A stretch of 64,000 nucleotides of DNA from Halobacteriales archaeon (GTDB lineage Archaea; Halobacteriota; Halobacteria; Halobacteriales; SKNY01), in assembly GCA_007118975.1 (NCBI GenBank), contig SKQO01000060.1, positions 20,883-84,882 of the forward strand, read 5' to 3'. Made by a program: the position numbers and the translations under genes. The notes beneath the pieces are model-generated. The model did not search any database. It was not told the origin of the DNA and worked only from the letters and a program-made list of their open reading frames with translations. Each line of letters starts with the position of its first letter. Position 1 is the first letter of the stretch. This document shows positions 9,064-17,627 of this stretch, in pieces.

Positions 9064-9855
9064 CTAGCGTAAGAGATACTCGACGTCCTCGTGGTCGTGG
9101 AAGGCCGGAACGTCGATTCCGTTGTATGCGGCTTCCCGGATTACCTGCCAGCCACGGTGCCGGATGTTCACTCTGACAGGAATCCGGTCTACGTCTAACA
9201 ACTGAGCCATGACAAGTCGATGAATCCCCCCATCCCAGACGAATTCACCATCACGCGTGATGTTCACAGCGATCTCGCGAAACCTGGGTGGCAAGATAGA
9301 GATCTCGAAATCGTGGAGCAATTCGCCGGTCCGTTCGAGGTCGGATTGCGACCTGTATCCATTGGTAGAGAGATACGAGTACAATGAGTCCAGTTTCCGG
9401 CACCGTTCGAAGGCTTTCTCGGGAGCGACGTTGCCGTGCTCGGAAACACCCGTCGACAGAAATTCGACATATCCGGTGCGCTCCCAGCTGGCTCCCTCCT
9501 CGAAATGCTGGAATAAGGCCTCGTATACGATATCATCAGCGAAAGGAACGAGCTCTCGATCCCATTCGCCGCCGACAACGAGTGGTTTCCGAACGGCGTT
9601 CGAGGGCGGTTTCGTCGCCGATTTGCGCTGGACCACCTGTGGGTCGAGCCATATGATTCGATCGGGTCGAATGGGAGCGCTGTACTCTCGGCCGTGATGA
9701 ACCCAGGCATTGAGCTGAGCTAACGTTGAAAAAGAGCTATAGACGAGCTTTCTGACGATCATAGATAGGTTCTCGGCGCGGCTCGATGGTTCAAGAATGG
9801 AAAATGGAATCCAATCATCCGGCAGGTGTGTCATCACTACCACCCAGGCGACCAT
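9064..9855 (-). CDS. ParB/Srx-like-fold protein of unknown function, paralog 2
   Basis: A 263-residue protein sharing the two blocks of the family: FEEGASWERTGYVEF (about residues 115-129) and, near the C terminus, IAVNITRDGEFVWDGGIHRL followed by LDVDRIPVRVNIRHRGWQ. Between them is R-x-x-x-L-D-S-L-Y-x-Y-L-x-x-N-G-Y, also shared. The sequence GGEWDRE (about 95-101) is common to this protein and the one at 25822. Here the usual D of the DGxHR turn is shifted (WDGGIHR), which suggests some active-site variation. The N-terminal half differs widely from its paralogs, so these are old duplications, not recent copies. No signal peptide. It is probably transcribed alone; the upstream spacer is about 370 bases. 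Confidence 0.75.
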   Translation of the reverse strand: MVAWVVVMTHLPDDWIPFSILEPSSRAENLSMIVRKLVYSSFSTLAQLNAWVHHGREYSAPIRPDRIIWLDPQVVQRKSATKPPSNAVRKPLVVGGEWDRELVPFADDIVYEALFQHFEEGASWERTGYVEFLSTGVSEHGNVAPEKAFERCRKLDSLYSYLSTNGYRSQSDLERTGELLHDFEISILPPRFREIAVNITRDGEFVWDGGIHRLVMAQLLDVDRIPVRVNIRHRGWQVIREAAYNGIDVPAFHDHEDVEYLLR

Positions 9856-10223
9856 CCACGGGACAACCCGGGCAGTACTCCACTGAGGTCTCGGGTATCG
9901 TTGTGAAGCACCGGCGCTCCCGTGCCTGTAGATTCAAGGGGATAGTGGCGACTCGCCTCGCGTGCGGCTCTTCGGTAACTGGCGAACATCCGGGGTGGTC
10001 TCACGTCGCTCGAATTCGGCTTTGTTACGGGTAGCCTACCCCGTGATCTACCCCGATACGAGAATCACATCAACTCGGAGCCACCGAACGTGTTCAATCG
10101 TTCGGGGATTCGCATGCACGAGCTCAGCTCGAAAAACCCCAGTGGCTGGCATTCCGCCCAGCCACACCGGAGGGGGTCCGGTCCCCGGGTTGGGTGGTCG
10201 GCTAACACGCGGGTCGAGGTGGA
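9856..10223. other. Intergenic region with GC-rich inverted repeats
   Basis: About 370 bases between two minus-strand genes. Near 10138-10205 there are short GC-rich inverted segments (gtggctgg / cagccac and ggggtccggtcccc). They lie just past the stop of the beta-helix gene on the minus strand and could be its terminator. No gene seen. Confidence 0.35.
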
Positions 10224-12722
10224 TTAGACCTCGATGGCCTCACTCATCACTGCGTTGTCAGTATCGTTGACCGACACCCGCACTTCGTCGACCTCTCCAC
10301 GGACCCGGAGGATGTGAGAGAAGGCGGCGGAGTCGCCTGCGACACTCGTGCTCTCAGCGGCCACTACGTTGTCGTCAGTAATCAGTTTCGTCACGACCGT
10401 ATCCAGTTTTCCGTCCTCGTGAGCGACTTCCCAATCGACGTCGTAGCGTTGCCAGTCGTCACTGCTTCGATCACTGACGTGGAACTCCTCAATGGTCGGG
10501 ACGACGGGATTCGGATTCCCTTCACTCGTCTCGAAACTCACGATATCGCTCGTTTCACGAACACCATCAGCTTCTGCGAATGCCCTGAATTCGTAGCTCG
10601 TGTCCGCCTCGAGCTCCGAGAGTTCGGCCTCAAACGTCTCGGTTTCTTCGAGTGACTTCACCTCGGTGGTGTGGGGAAGATCATCGCCCTCGACTCCCCA
10701 TTCGAAACCAACCCTGGCGGCGTCTACGCCTTCCAACGAGGTTAGCAAACCATTGAGAGTGGCGCTCGGGTTGTCGACCTCCGATGGTTCGTCTGCCTCG
10801 ACGGCGAGCTCGACTGTGGACTCATCTACGCTCTCCGGAAACGGGGCAGTGGTTCCGTCTAATCCGACACTAAACACGTCGAACTCGACTCGGCCTGCAT
10901 CAAACGAGCCGAGGCCGACCCACCCGGACGAATGATCGTCATCGGATGTTTCGACGTCCCAGTCCGACGGCTCCAATTCGTCCGCGGGCCAGATTTTCAC
11001 CTTGATATCGCTGCCCACCGCTCGGAATCGCCGGAAGTAGAACGTATCTTCCTCGGGCGTGCCGAATCGCTCCATCGTCGAGAGTCGCCCGTCGGTGTAC
11101 TTGGCAAGGCGGAACGCATTCTCCCGGTTCTCGACTTCCACCCAATACCCGTCTGCACTACCGGGCCGGCCGGAAGTCCGAATGTGGGATCTAGCGTGAA
11201 ACCCCAGATCGGAGTCATCGGTGAATTCCGGAACCCGGAATTTGTCGAGCACCTCGACATCGTCTGGTTCGCCCAATCGGTCGCAAGAGAGGGCATACCG
11301 TGCCCGTTGACCTCCATCGTGCTCGAAGGTGAGTGCGTGATCGCCAGCAAACGCGTCACCTTCGACGACATCCCAATCATCAGCACCGCTTTCCCATTGC
11401 AGCGACCAGTCATCGTATAGCGGCTCATCCGGTTCATTGCCCGAGGAGGGATTGCCGTCGGCCGAACCGTTGTGACCGGTTTCCTCGAAACTGGGAACAT
11501 CGGGTTCGAGCGGCTCGCCGCCGTCGTCGATATTGTCGATCGAGAGGCTCCCGGTTGAACCGACGCCGTCCGCGTCGTCCCAGCTGAGAGACTCGATATC
11601 GCCGGATGCGTTCGGAGTTTGAAAGACCGGGTCATCGCCCCCAGATACACCGTGTACCGAGAGTGAACCGAAGCTGTCCCAATTGATCTCGTCGGAACTA
11701 CCGCTGTTACGCTCCCAGAAACAGCCACGGCTCTCCCGGGCGAACCCGATATTGTGGAAGGCCACGTTATCGCCGGTAATGGTAACTTCCCTCCCGTTCC
11801 GGACACCCACACCGAACTCCGTTGTGTCTTCGACTTTGACGTGGTCCATGACAACCGTCGCGGAATCCCCATCGTGGACATACCACGCTTTGCGACCGTC
11901 ATGGCCGCTCTCCATCAAACTCTCGAACTCGTCCGTGTGGGCTTTGATGTAACAGTGTTCCAATCGAAGGTCAGCCGCGGTGAGTTTCGACCAGCCCGTC
12001 CCGACCCCCTCAACGTACGACCAGCGAACGCGAATGTCGGTCTTCGGGGAGGAGTCGTTGATCGGGTTGCCTGCGATGTTGACGAAGCGGCATCGCTCGA
12101 GGTCCAACTCGTTCCCGTCGCTCGGGTTCCACGAGATCGCGTGACTGATCGAACTACCATCCGTCGCGACGTTTCGCTCGATGGCGATCCGCTCGAACGT
12201 GCACCATCTCGCCTCGAGGTCAATATCCCGAGCTCGAATCGCACGCATGTAGATATCGTTGAAATAGACCCGCTCCAACCGCAATGAGAGGTTGTTATCT
12301 CCTTTGCAATCGATCCCGTCACCCGGGTTGTCCAAATTGCCGGCGTTGCCGTACAATTGCACGCCGTGGAACTCACAAGTGCCGTGGTCTTCGTCCGATT
12401 CGAATTCGAACATCGTTTGCACGCGTGAGGTATCGCCACGGGCGGAGATCGCGATGACCGATTCCTCTGGCCCGTCTCCATAGATCGACCCACCGGCATC
12501 CGCGTCGGTACCAAACCGGATTCGCGGACCCGATCCCGATCGACCGATGTGGAAGGTGCCTGCGGGGACGTACACGTTCGTCCCGCTTGATTCGTTTGCT
12601 GCAGCAATGATCGCCTCACGATTTCGTTCGGCCACATCGACGTCGTCATCGTCCGAGTTGGGCTCGGCACCGTAATTGGTGATGTCCTCGGCGTCGTCCG
12701 GGACGTAATCAGGCCGACTCAT
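10224..12722 (-). CDS. Right-handed beta-helix (pectate-lyase-like) protein with C-terminal sugar-binding-like and Fn3-like domains
   Basis: An 832-residue, very acidic protein. Residues 10-60 read ITNYGAEPNSDDDD, then VYVPAGTFHIG: the opening of the pectate-lyase superfamily (GH28-like) beta-helix. The helix continues to about 420 with repeated short strands. Residues about 440-640 look like a LamG/concanavalin-type domain (LTFEHDG, FHARSH, DGYWVEVENRENAFRL). About 660-750 resembles one fibronectin-III repeat (GLLTSLEGVDAARVGFEWG, YEFRAFAEADG), followed by a last beta domain. It is clearly a paralog of the gene at 13508. It lacks its own signal peptide: the Tat leader is in a separate upstream frame whose stop overlaps this ATG (ATGA). 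It is therefore either split by a frameshift or translated by coupling. Expected site if exported: cell surface or medium, acting on or binding polysaccharide. Confidence 0.85.
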   Translation of the reverse strand: MSRPDYVPDDAEDITNYGAEPNSDDDDVDVAERNREAIIAAANESSGTNVYVPAGTFHIGRSGSGPRIRFGTDADAGGSIYGDGPEESVIAISARGDTSRVQTMFEFESDEDHGTCEFHGVQLYGNAGNLDNPGDGIDCKGDNNLSLRLERVYFNDIYMRAIRARDIDLEARWCTFERIAIERNVATDGSSISHAISWNPSDGNELDLERCRFVNIAGNPINDSSPKTDIRVRWSYVEGVGTGWSKLTAADLRLEHCYIKAHTDEFESLMESGHDGRKAWYVHDGDSATVVMDHVKVEDTTEFGVGVRNGREVTITGDNVAFHNIGFARESRGCFWERNSGSSDEINWDSFGSLSVHGVSGGDDPVFQTPNASGDIESLSWDDADGVGSTGSLSIDNIDDGGEPLEPDVPSFEETGHNGSADGNPSSGNEPDEPLYDDWSLQWESGADDWDVVEGDAFAGDHALTFEHDGGQRARYALSCDRLGEPDDVEVLDKFRVPEFTDDSDLGFHARSHIRTSGRPGSADGYWVEVENRENAFRLAKYTDGRLSTMERFGTPEEDTFYFRRFRAVGSDIKVKIWPADELEPSDWDVETSDDDHSSGWVGLGSFDAGRVEFDVFSVGLDGTTAPFPESVDESTVELAVEADEPSEVDNPSATLNGLLTSLEGVDAARVGFEWGVEGDDLPHTTEVKSLEETETFEAELSELEADTSYEFRAFAEADGVRETSDIVSFETSEGNPNPVVPTIEEFHVSDRSSDDWQRYDVDWEVAHEDGKLDTVVTKLITDDNVVAAESTSVAGDSAAFSHILRVRGEVDEVRVSVNDTDNAVMSEAIEV

Positions 12723-12949
12723 GATGAGTACTCCTGAAAATCGGTGGTGAACGTGTCCACGTCCGAGGCACTCCCAGTCGAGGAAGCAGAAACCATCGCC
12801 CCAGAACTGACCCCGACGATTGCTGTCGCCACGCCAACCCTCACAAATTGGCGCCTGTTGAGTCGAGCGCTTCCGTGTCCCGCCTTCGAGTCGTCTGAAC
12901 AAGGACCATCGTCCGTGGATGACCCTTCTTGTGCCAGCTTGCGTGCCAT
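12719..12949 (-). CDS. Tat signal peptide ORF (MARKL leader) of the beta-helix protein
   Basis: A 76-residue frame: MARKL start, acidic linker, then NRRQFVRVGVATAIVGVSSG, a twin-arginine signal with hydrophobic core, then VSASSTGSAS as a likely cleavage region. It ends in TGA overlapping the ATG of the 832-residue beta-helix frame. On its own the product would be just a signal peptide with about 25 residues, so it most probably belongs to the downstream protein. Adding one T in the TTTT run near the end of this frame would join the two frames exactly, giving TDFSGVLIMSRPDY across the junction. So this is either a sequencing or real frameshift, or a coupled or programmed arrangement. The first five residues and the promoter match the gene at 38361-38810. 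Confidence 0.7.
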   Translation of the reverse strand: MARKLAQEGSSTDDGPCSDDSKAGHGSARLNRRQFVRVGVATAIVGVSSGAMVSASSTGSASDVDTFTTDFQEYSS

Positions 12950-12972
12950 GCAGGCGTTAATCCCTTCATAAT

Positions 12973-12985
12973 CGCAATAAGTGTT
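12973..12985 (-). promoter_or_regulatory. Promoter core shared with the gene starting at 38810
   Basis: On the minus strand the sequence AACACTTATTGCG ends exactly 23 bases before the ATG at 12949. The same 13 bases occur with the same 23-base spacing before the ATG at 38810. The A/T-rich centre (CTTATT) sits where an archaeal TATA box would be for a leaderless transcript starting at or near the ATG. Confidence 0.6.
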
Positions 12986-13507
12986 TCGTTCATTACATAT
13001 TAACGACGGAGTGACATTCACGAAATATCTGATTTTATATCTAGAACATATCATGAATTCCCGGGCATGACGGTTGGTCGGTGATGTGTCGAACCAAGCC
13101 GTATATGAGGTAGGGACGTCTCACAGTGAATGGCGCCGCGTCCGATCGTCATTCGATGACACCCTGTTGCGACGTGCCACGGACGATGTGTTACGTCGAG
13201 TTACGACACGCATAACTGGACGACACTTCCCGGATCGAGCGAGAAGAGAAGTCGGCAACCTGCTTTATCCACTGCGAGGGTGAGTACACGAGCATCCAGC
13301 GCGCGAACTCAGCAACTGACTCATAATAAGATTGCAGCTGAGGGAGCGAGGATCACACGGTGGCCGTGGCCGCGCTGAGTAAGCGATCAATAACCAAAGC
13401 TGAGTGTCTCCAATCTTCCCGTATCGAATGGTTGCCTGGTCGTTACATCCCCCCTCGAGCCTGAATAATGTCTTGTCCCGGTCTGAATTTGCCGTGGTAT
13501 CGCACAA
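12986..13507. other. Divergent intergenic region between the two beta-helix genes
   Basis: About 520 bases separating two divergent paralogous beta-helix genes. The left end is AT-rich (13000-13060). Small frames inside show no convincing coding character. Confidence 0.3.
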
Positions 13508-15049
13508 ATGAAGCGAACGTTGGACGATCTTAACCGGCAGAGCCGACGGAAAATGCTCGCACTCATAGGTGCCGCCGGGGTTGGTGTTCTCGCGGGGCGA
13601 AATCGATTGGCTGCCTCCCGTGATAGCGACGATCCTGACACGATGGCGGACGATGGTCTGCCGGCGGGGGTGCAGGACCCGGTAATCCGGGACGAACCCC
13701 CGGTGAATGGGGGGAACTTTCCCTCTGACGACGATCCCCGCGATCGAAACGAAGATGGGACCGATTCCCCGCCAGGTGTGGACATAACCGCCTACGGCGC
13801 AAGGTCAAATCCGGACGATGCAACAGCCGAGGAGGCTGCTGATAACCTCAGGGCACTCCGTATTGCCGCTCGAATTGCTGGGGATGGTGGGACGATTTAC
13901 GTACCGGAAGGGCAGTTTCACATCGGTCACAGTGGTACCGGGCTTGATCCACACACGGAGTTTGGCGGGCGGGAGCCGAGTGGTATTTCCATCGTTGGAG
14001 ACGGGCCTGACCGATCCATCTTGACGCTGTCCCGGCATATCAATCCCGAACGCCAAGGTGTACAGGACGGATTCCGATGGAGCGATGGCACCTACCACGG
14101 GACCTTTGAGATAAAACACGTTACCCTGGACGGGAACTATCAAAATATTGAATATAACATTCGGGGCGCTGGTGGTAGATCTCGTGGATGTGACGTGAAC
14201 GGAGAAGGTGAGTTACATCTGAAAAACACCCGCATTCGAGGATGGCAGCTCAACGGATGCAGAGCCGGATCGCTCCTCCGCACAGCCTCTTACTGTACGT
14301 TCGAAGATAATGGGATTAAGGTCCACAACGAATCAGAGGGGGATTCGATCTCACATCATCTTTCGGTCGATCCCTCAAGTGACGAAGAGGTGCTCATCGA
14401 ACACTGCCATTTCATCGATTCTGGGGGAAGTGCAGTGAACTGGACCTACGGTTCGGGTACCGTAGAGATACGATCGTGTTATGTGGAAGGAACCGGGGCG
14501 AACCTGTGTAAACACTCCTCCAGTGGCACTCTCAAGTTAAAGAACGTATTCCACCGTGCAAACACGGAATCATTAGAGTCCAAACTTCTGGATCTCGGTC
14601 CGTCCGATGGATTCATGGGAAGAAACCTCATTCAGCGAGTTCGCTCGACCGGCGAAGGTCCCGCAACGGTGGAGTTCGACAATGTCGAAAGCCGTGACAT
14701 CACCGATTATGCGATTCAATCACGTCAAGGTGAACTCAGGTTGACGGGGGACCTTCTCGCAATCCACAACGCCAACATGTTAAACGACGATGAAGTGATT
14801 CGGAATCGAAGCGGTGGGCGGTTTATCGACGTCGACATCGACCGCTTGTCGGTGCATGATTGCGACGGACAGATATTCGATACGGACGGTTCGACCGGTA
14901 GAGTGAACACCATCCGATACTCGGCTGTCCAGGGACTCGGGGACTCGGGCGGTATCTCAGTGTTCAACGTGGAAGAGGAGGAAGCGCCGTTCGAACCATC
15001 GGTTCCCGCTCGCGACGATGTCGGGATCCAGGGATTCGAGGAATCGTAG
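13508..15049 (+). CDS. Tat-exported right-handed beta-helix protein
   Basis: A 513-residue protein with RQSRRKMLALIGAAGVGVLA at residues 10-29, a Tat-like signal with R-R followed by a hydrophobic core. After an acidic linker, ITAYGARSNPDD (about 97) and GGTIYVPEGQFHIGHSG (about 130-146) open a pectate-lyase-type beta-helix. Typical strand-turn repeats follow, including FEIKHVTLDGNYQNI, GSISHH-like turns and VEIRSCYVEGTG. It is the shorter paralog of the divergent gene at 10224-12722, sharing the YVP-x-G-x-FHIG block, but it lacks the C-terminal LamG-like and Fn3-like parts. Family knowledge: such proteins are polysaccharide lyases, hydrolases or epimerases, or only binding scaffolds. Catalytic residues cannot be assigned here. 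Expected outside the cell. Confidence 0.85.
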   Translation: MKRTLDDLNRQSRRKMLALIGAAGVGVLAGRNRLAASRDSDDPDTMADDGLPAGVQDPVIRDEPPVNGGNFPSDDDPRDRNEDGTDSPPGVDITAYGARSNPDDATAEEAADNLRALRIAARIAGDGGTIYVPEGQFHIGHSGTGLDPHTEFGGREPSGISIVGDGPDRSILTLSRHINPERQGVQDGFRWSDGTYHGTFEIKHVTLDGNYQNIEYNIRGAGGRSRGCDVNGEGELHLKNTRIRGWQLNGCRAGSLLRTASYCTFEDNGIKVHNESEGDSISHHLSVDPSSDEEVLIEHCHFIDSGGSAVNWTYGSGTVEIRSCYVEGTGANLCKHSSSGTLKLKNVFHRANTESLESKLLDLGPSDGFMGRNLIQRVRSTGEGPATVEFDNVESRDITDYAIQSRQGELRLTGDLLAIHNANMLNDDEVIRNRSGGRFIDVDIDRLSVHDCDGQIFDTDGSTGRVNTIRYSAVQGLGDSGGISVFNVEEEEAPFEPSVPARDDVGIQGFEES

Positions 15050-15294
15050 ACGAATCGTTGGACAGAGCACTCCGGAGAACATTCCGCCACATTAGGAGTG
15101 CAAAGATGACGGATGTGTTAACAGCAATTGACGTGTTGTGAACTCCAAGCCATTCCCTCGTGACAAGCGCGTGGATCCGGATTCCAAACCCGAGATCATC
15201 GGGTACATCGAGTACCGATGCCGATACAAAGGACACCCGAACCAGTTAGCGATGGCTTAGCCAAATACCTCCCAGCTGACGGTTCTAGGTACCG

Positions 15295-16266
15295 ATGGCA
15301 TTGTCGTTTGATGGACCGCGGGCGGAGCCGTGGCCGCTTGTAAGCGTCGTGATTCCGACCTATGGGCGGAATGAGCGCCTCACAGAAGCAGTCCGAAGCG
15401 TGATCGATCAAACCTACCCGAACATCGAACTCATTGTCGTTGATGACGGCTCCCCCACTCCCGCCACGACAGCATTAGCGTCGCTCGACACGAGCGGGTT
15501 AACGAGAGCGACGTATATTCGACATGAAGAAAACAGAGGAGCAAACGCAGCAAGAAACACCGGCATTCGAACCGCTTCCGGTGAATATGTCGCCTTTCTG
15601 GACGACGACGATCGATGGGACGCCGCCAAAATTTCGTGTCAAGTCCGGGCATTTTTATCCGCCGATCCGGAGGTCGGGTTGGTTTATAACGGACGACGGT
15701 CCGAGAGTCCGAATGGAACGACCGTCACGAGTCCATCTGCTCGCGGCGATGTCGTCAAGGATCTATTGACCGGCGAGAGCTTCGGACAATTCTCGTCAAT
15801 CATGGTCCGTACGGACGTGATCAGCGAGGCAGGTCTCCCCGATGAACGATTTCCAGCCTGGCAGGATCGAGAATGGCTCTTTCGGTTGGCCCAGCACTGT
15901 CATTTCAAACCGGTTCCGAAAACGCTCACGTATCGGCGCACTGAACTCCCCGACAGCATTACCAAACGCTTCGAAGCGAAACGGGATGTTGCGTATCCTC
16001 TCTTCATCGAGAAGCATTACGAGCTGGGAAGAGAACACGGATACTGGTACGCGCGGACGTTCTTGGCGACCATGCGGATGAATTTAGCACGATCAGCAAT
16101 GCGTGTGGGACGATACCGGGAGGGTCGAAAATACTTCATCCGTGCATTTCTGGCAAACCCTCTCTACCGACCAGTGCACCCTCATCTGATCGCGTCGCTC
16201 GGTGGGAAGGCAACCTACGAATTAGCCGCCAACCTCCGGCGCACGTGGCAAACGCTTGTAAAATGA
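15295..16266 (+). CDS. Glycosyltransferase family 2 (GT-A fold)
   Basis: A 323-residue protein. SVVIPTYGRNERLTEAVRSV at about residue 15 and LIVVDDGSPT are the GT2 nucleotide-sugar-binding start. NRGANAARNTGI and VAFLDDDDRWD (about 97-107) contain the metal-binding DXD. WQDREWLFRLAQH (about 187-199) is the acceptor-site ED/R-x-W-like segment. The C-terminal about 90 residues are helical and basic, perhaps membrane-associating. It probably starts a plus-strand run with the epimerase (16584) and GT4 (17628), though a 317-base gap separates it from the epimerase. Confidence 0.92.
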   Translation: MALSFDGPRAEPWPLVSVVIPTYGRNERLTEAVRSVIDQTYPNIELIVVDDGSPTPATTALASLDTSGLTRATYIRHEENRGANAARNTGIRTASGEYVAFLDDDDRWDAAKISCQVRAFLSADPEVGLVYNGRRSESPNGTTVTSPSARGDVVKDLLTGESFGQFSSIMVRTDVISEAGLPDERFPAWQDREWLFRLAQHCHFKPVPKTLTYRRTELPDSITKRFEAKRDVAYPLFIEKHYELGREHGYWYARTFLATMRMNLARSAMRVGRYREGRKYFIRAFLANPLYRPVHPHLIASLGGKATYELAANLRRTWQTLVK

Positions 16267-16583
16267 GCTCGTCGGCGCCGCCGGGGTGAATCCGAGGCAG
16301 TCAAGCACGAGATCCAGGGTTGTACTAATCTTAGCAAGGAGCGCGACGGTGGGGCGCTGGGAGCCCCCCGACCGTTTCCGGGCCGTCCTCACCGCGATGC
16401 CGCAGCAAATAGGCGCCGCGTAACCTTGTCCTGAGACGCCGGATGTTGCCAAACGCCCATGACTTACAGTATCAATCATACGTTGGGACAAGCGAAAAGC
16501 ACGGAAAGGCGACATCGCTGGATTCTCGAGAGTCATGTTGCGCAAGACCGGGTCGACGCGTCATCCCGTCCACGGATTTGGCA
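16267..16583. other. Intergenic region
   Basis: About 317 bases. A GC-rich imperfect inverted repeat near 16340-16385 (gggagccccccgaccgtttccgggcc) could form a hairpin after the GT2 gene. A frame runs into the epimerase from 16443 but has poor coding character before 16584. No gene seen. Confidence 0.3.
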
Positions 16584-17540
16584 ATGAAGCCCGAAACTGT
16601 CCTTGTCACGGGAGGCGCGGGGTTCATCGGGTCACATCTGGTCGACGCCCTGCTCGATGATGGCAAGCGGGTCATTGTCATCGATGATATGTCCACTGGC
16701 CGGGAGGAATGGTTGTCTACGGATACCGAGGTACATGCCGCTGACCTCACTGATCCTGCCGTCGCCGACGAGGTCGTCACGGAAACGGTCGAGACAGTCT
16801 ACCATCTGGCTGCCAAGAGTGACGTTGACGACGATCAACCATCCAAGCAATTTCACACGAACGCGCAGATGACGTACAATTTGGTTGAGGCCGCCGTCGA
16901 CACGGGTGTCTCTTCGTTCGTCTTTACATCATCTTCGACAATCTACGGGGAAGCCCCGCAACCCACACCCGAGGACTTCGGTCCGCTAGAACCGATCAGC
17001 CCCTACGGGGCGAGCAAACTGGCGTGTGAAGGTATTCTCTCGGCTGCGGCACATACTTCGCCACTGTCAGTGTACAACTTCCGTTTCGCTAATATCGTGG
17101 GGCCGCGCCTCAGGGGAGCGGTCATCCCCGACTTTATCGAGAAACTACAACAAGACCCCACGCGTCTCGAAATCCTTGGGGATGGACGCCAGGAGAAATC
17201 GTATCTTCATGTGACCGACTGCGTTGAAGCGATCCGTCTCGTTACTGAGCAACTCGATCCCTCGATGATAAGCCTCAATCTCGGCACCCGAACAACCACT
17301 GCCGTCGATCGAATTGCAACGATCGTCGCGGAAGAAATGAATCTCGCACCTGAACTCACGTACACCGGTGGTGATCGGGGATGGATGGGTGATGTCCCGC
17401 GGATGCGATTGTCGATCGAGAAACTTGCCGCGCTCGGGTGGGAACCCCGATACGAAAGCGAGAAAGCGGTCCGCCGGGCAACCAGAGAACTGCTCGAAGA
17501 GATGGACGTCCCCTCGACCGTCGCTGAGCCAGCTAATTAG
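16584..17540 (+). CDS. NAD-dependent nucleotide-sugar epimerase/dehydratase (extended SDR)
   Basis: A 318-residue protein started at the ATG at 16584, directly before VLVTGGAGFIGSHLVDALL, the GxxGxxG dinucleotide site of extended short-chain dehydrogenases. The frame is open further upstream, but homologs begin here. Other markers are YHLAAKSDV, TSSSTIYGE (catalytic Ser/Thr), SPYGASKLACEG (Y-x3-K catalytic pair, about residues 144-150), FRFANIVGPR and RQEKSYLHVTDC. This matches the UDP-glucose 4-epimerase (GalE/WbpP) group. Product: an epimerised NDP-hexose for glycan assembly. It acts in the cytoplasm. A GT4 gene follows 87 bases downstream, probably in the same operon. Confidence 0.9.
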   Translation: MKPETVLVTGGAGFIGSHLVDALLDDGKRVIVIDDMSTGREEWLSTDTEVHAADLTDPAVADEVVTETVETVYHLAAKSDVDDDQPSKQFHTNAQMTYNLVEAAVDTGVSSFVFTSSSTIYGEAPQPTPEDFGPLEPISPYGASKLACEGILSAAAHTSPLSVYNFRFANIVGPRLRGAVIPDFIEKLQQDPTRLEILGDGRQEKSYLHVTDCVEAIRLVTEQLDPSMISLNLGTRTTTAVDRIATIVAEEMNLAPELTYTGGDRGWMGDVPRMRLSIEKLAALGWEPRYESEKAVRRATRELLEEMDVPSTVAEPAN

Positions 17541-17627
17541 CATCTGCTGTCCCGTCATGGGATACTTCGTCTCGCAACCTCGATAAGGTGCCGGCTAACC
17601 AAACGCTTCAGTTGACACTCTCTTGTA

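Noticed and set aside
10997..11902. Long minus-strand frame (about 300 codons) in the beta-helix gene
   Set aside because: It lies wholly within the better-supported beta-helix frame on the same strand, is Ser/Thr/Arg-rich and not acidic; an out-of-frame shadow.
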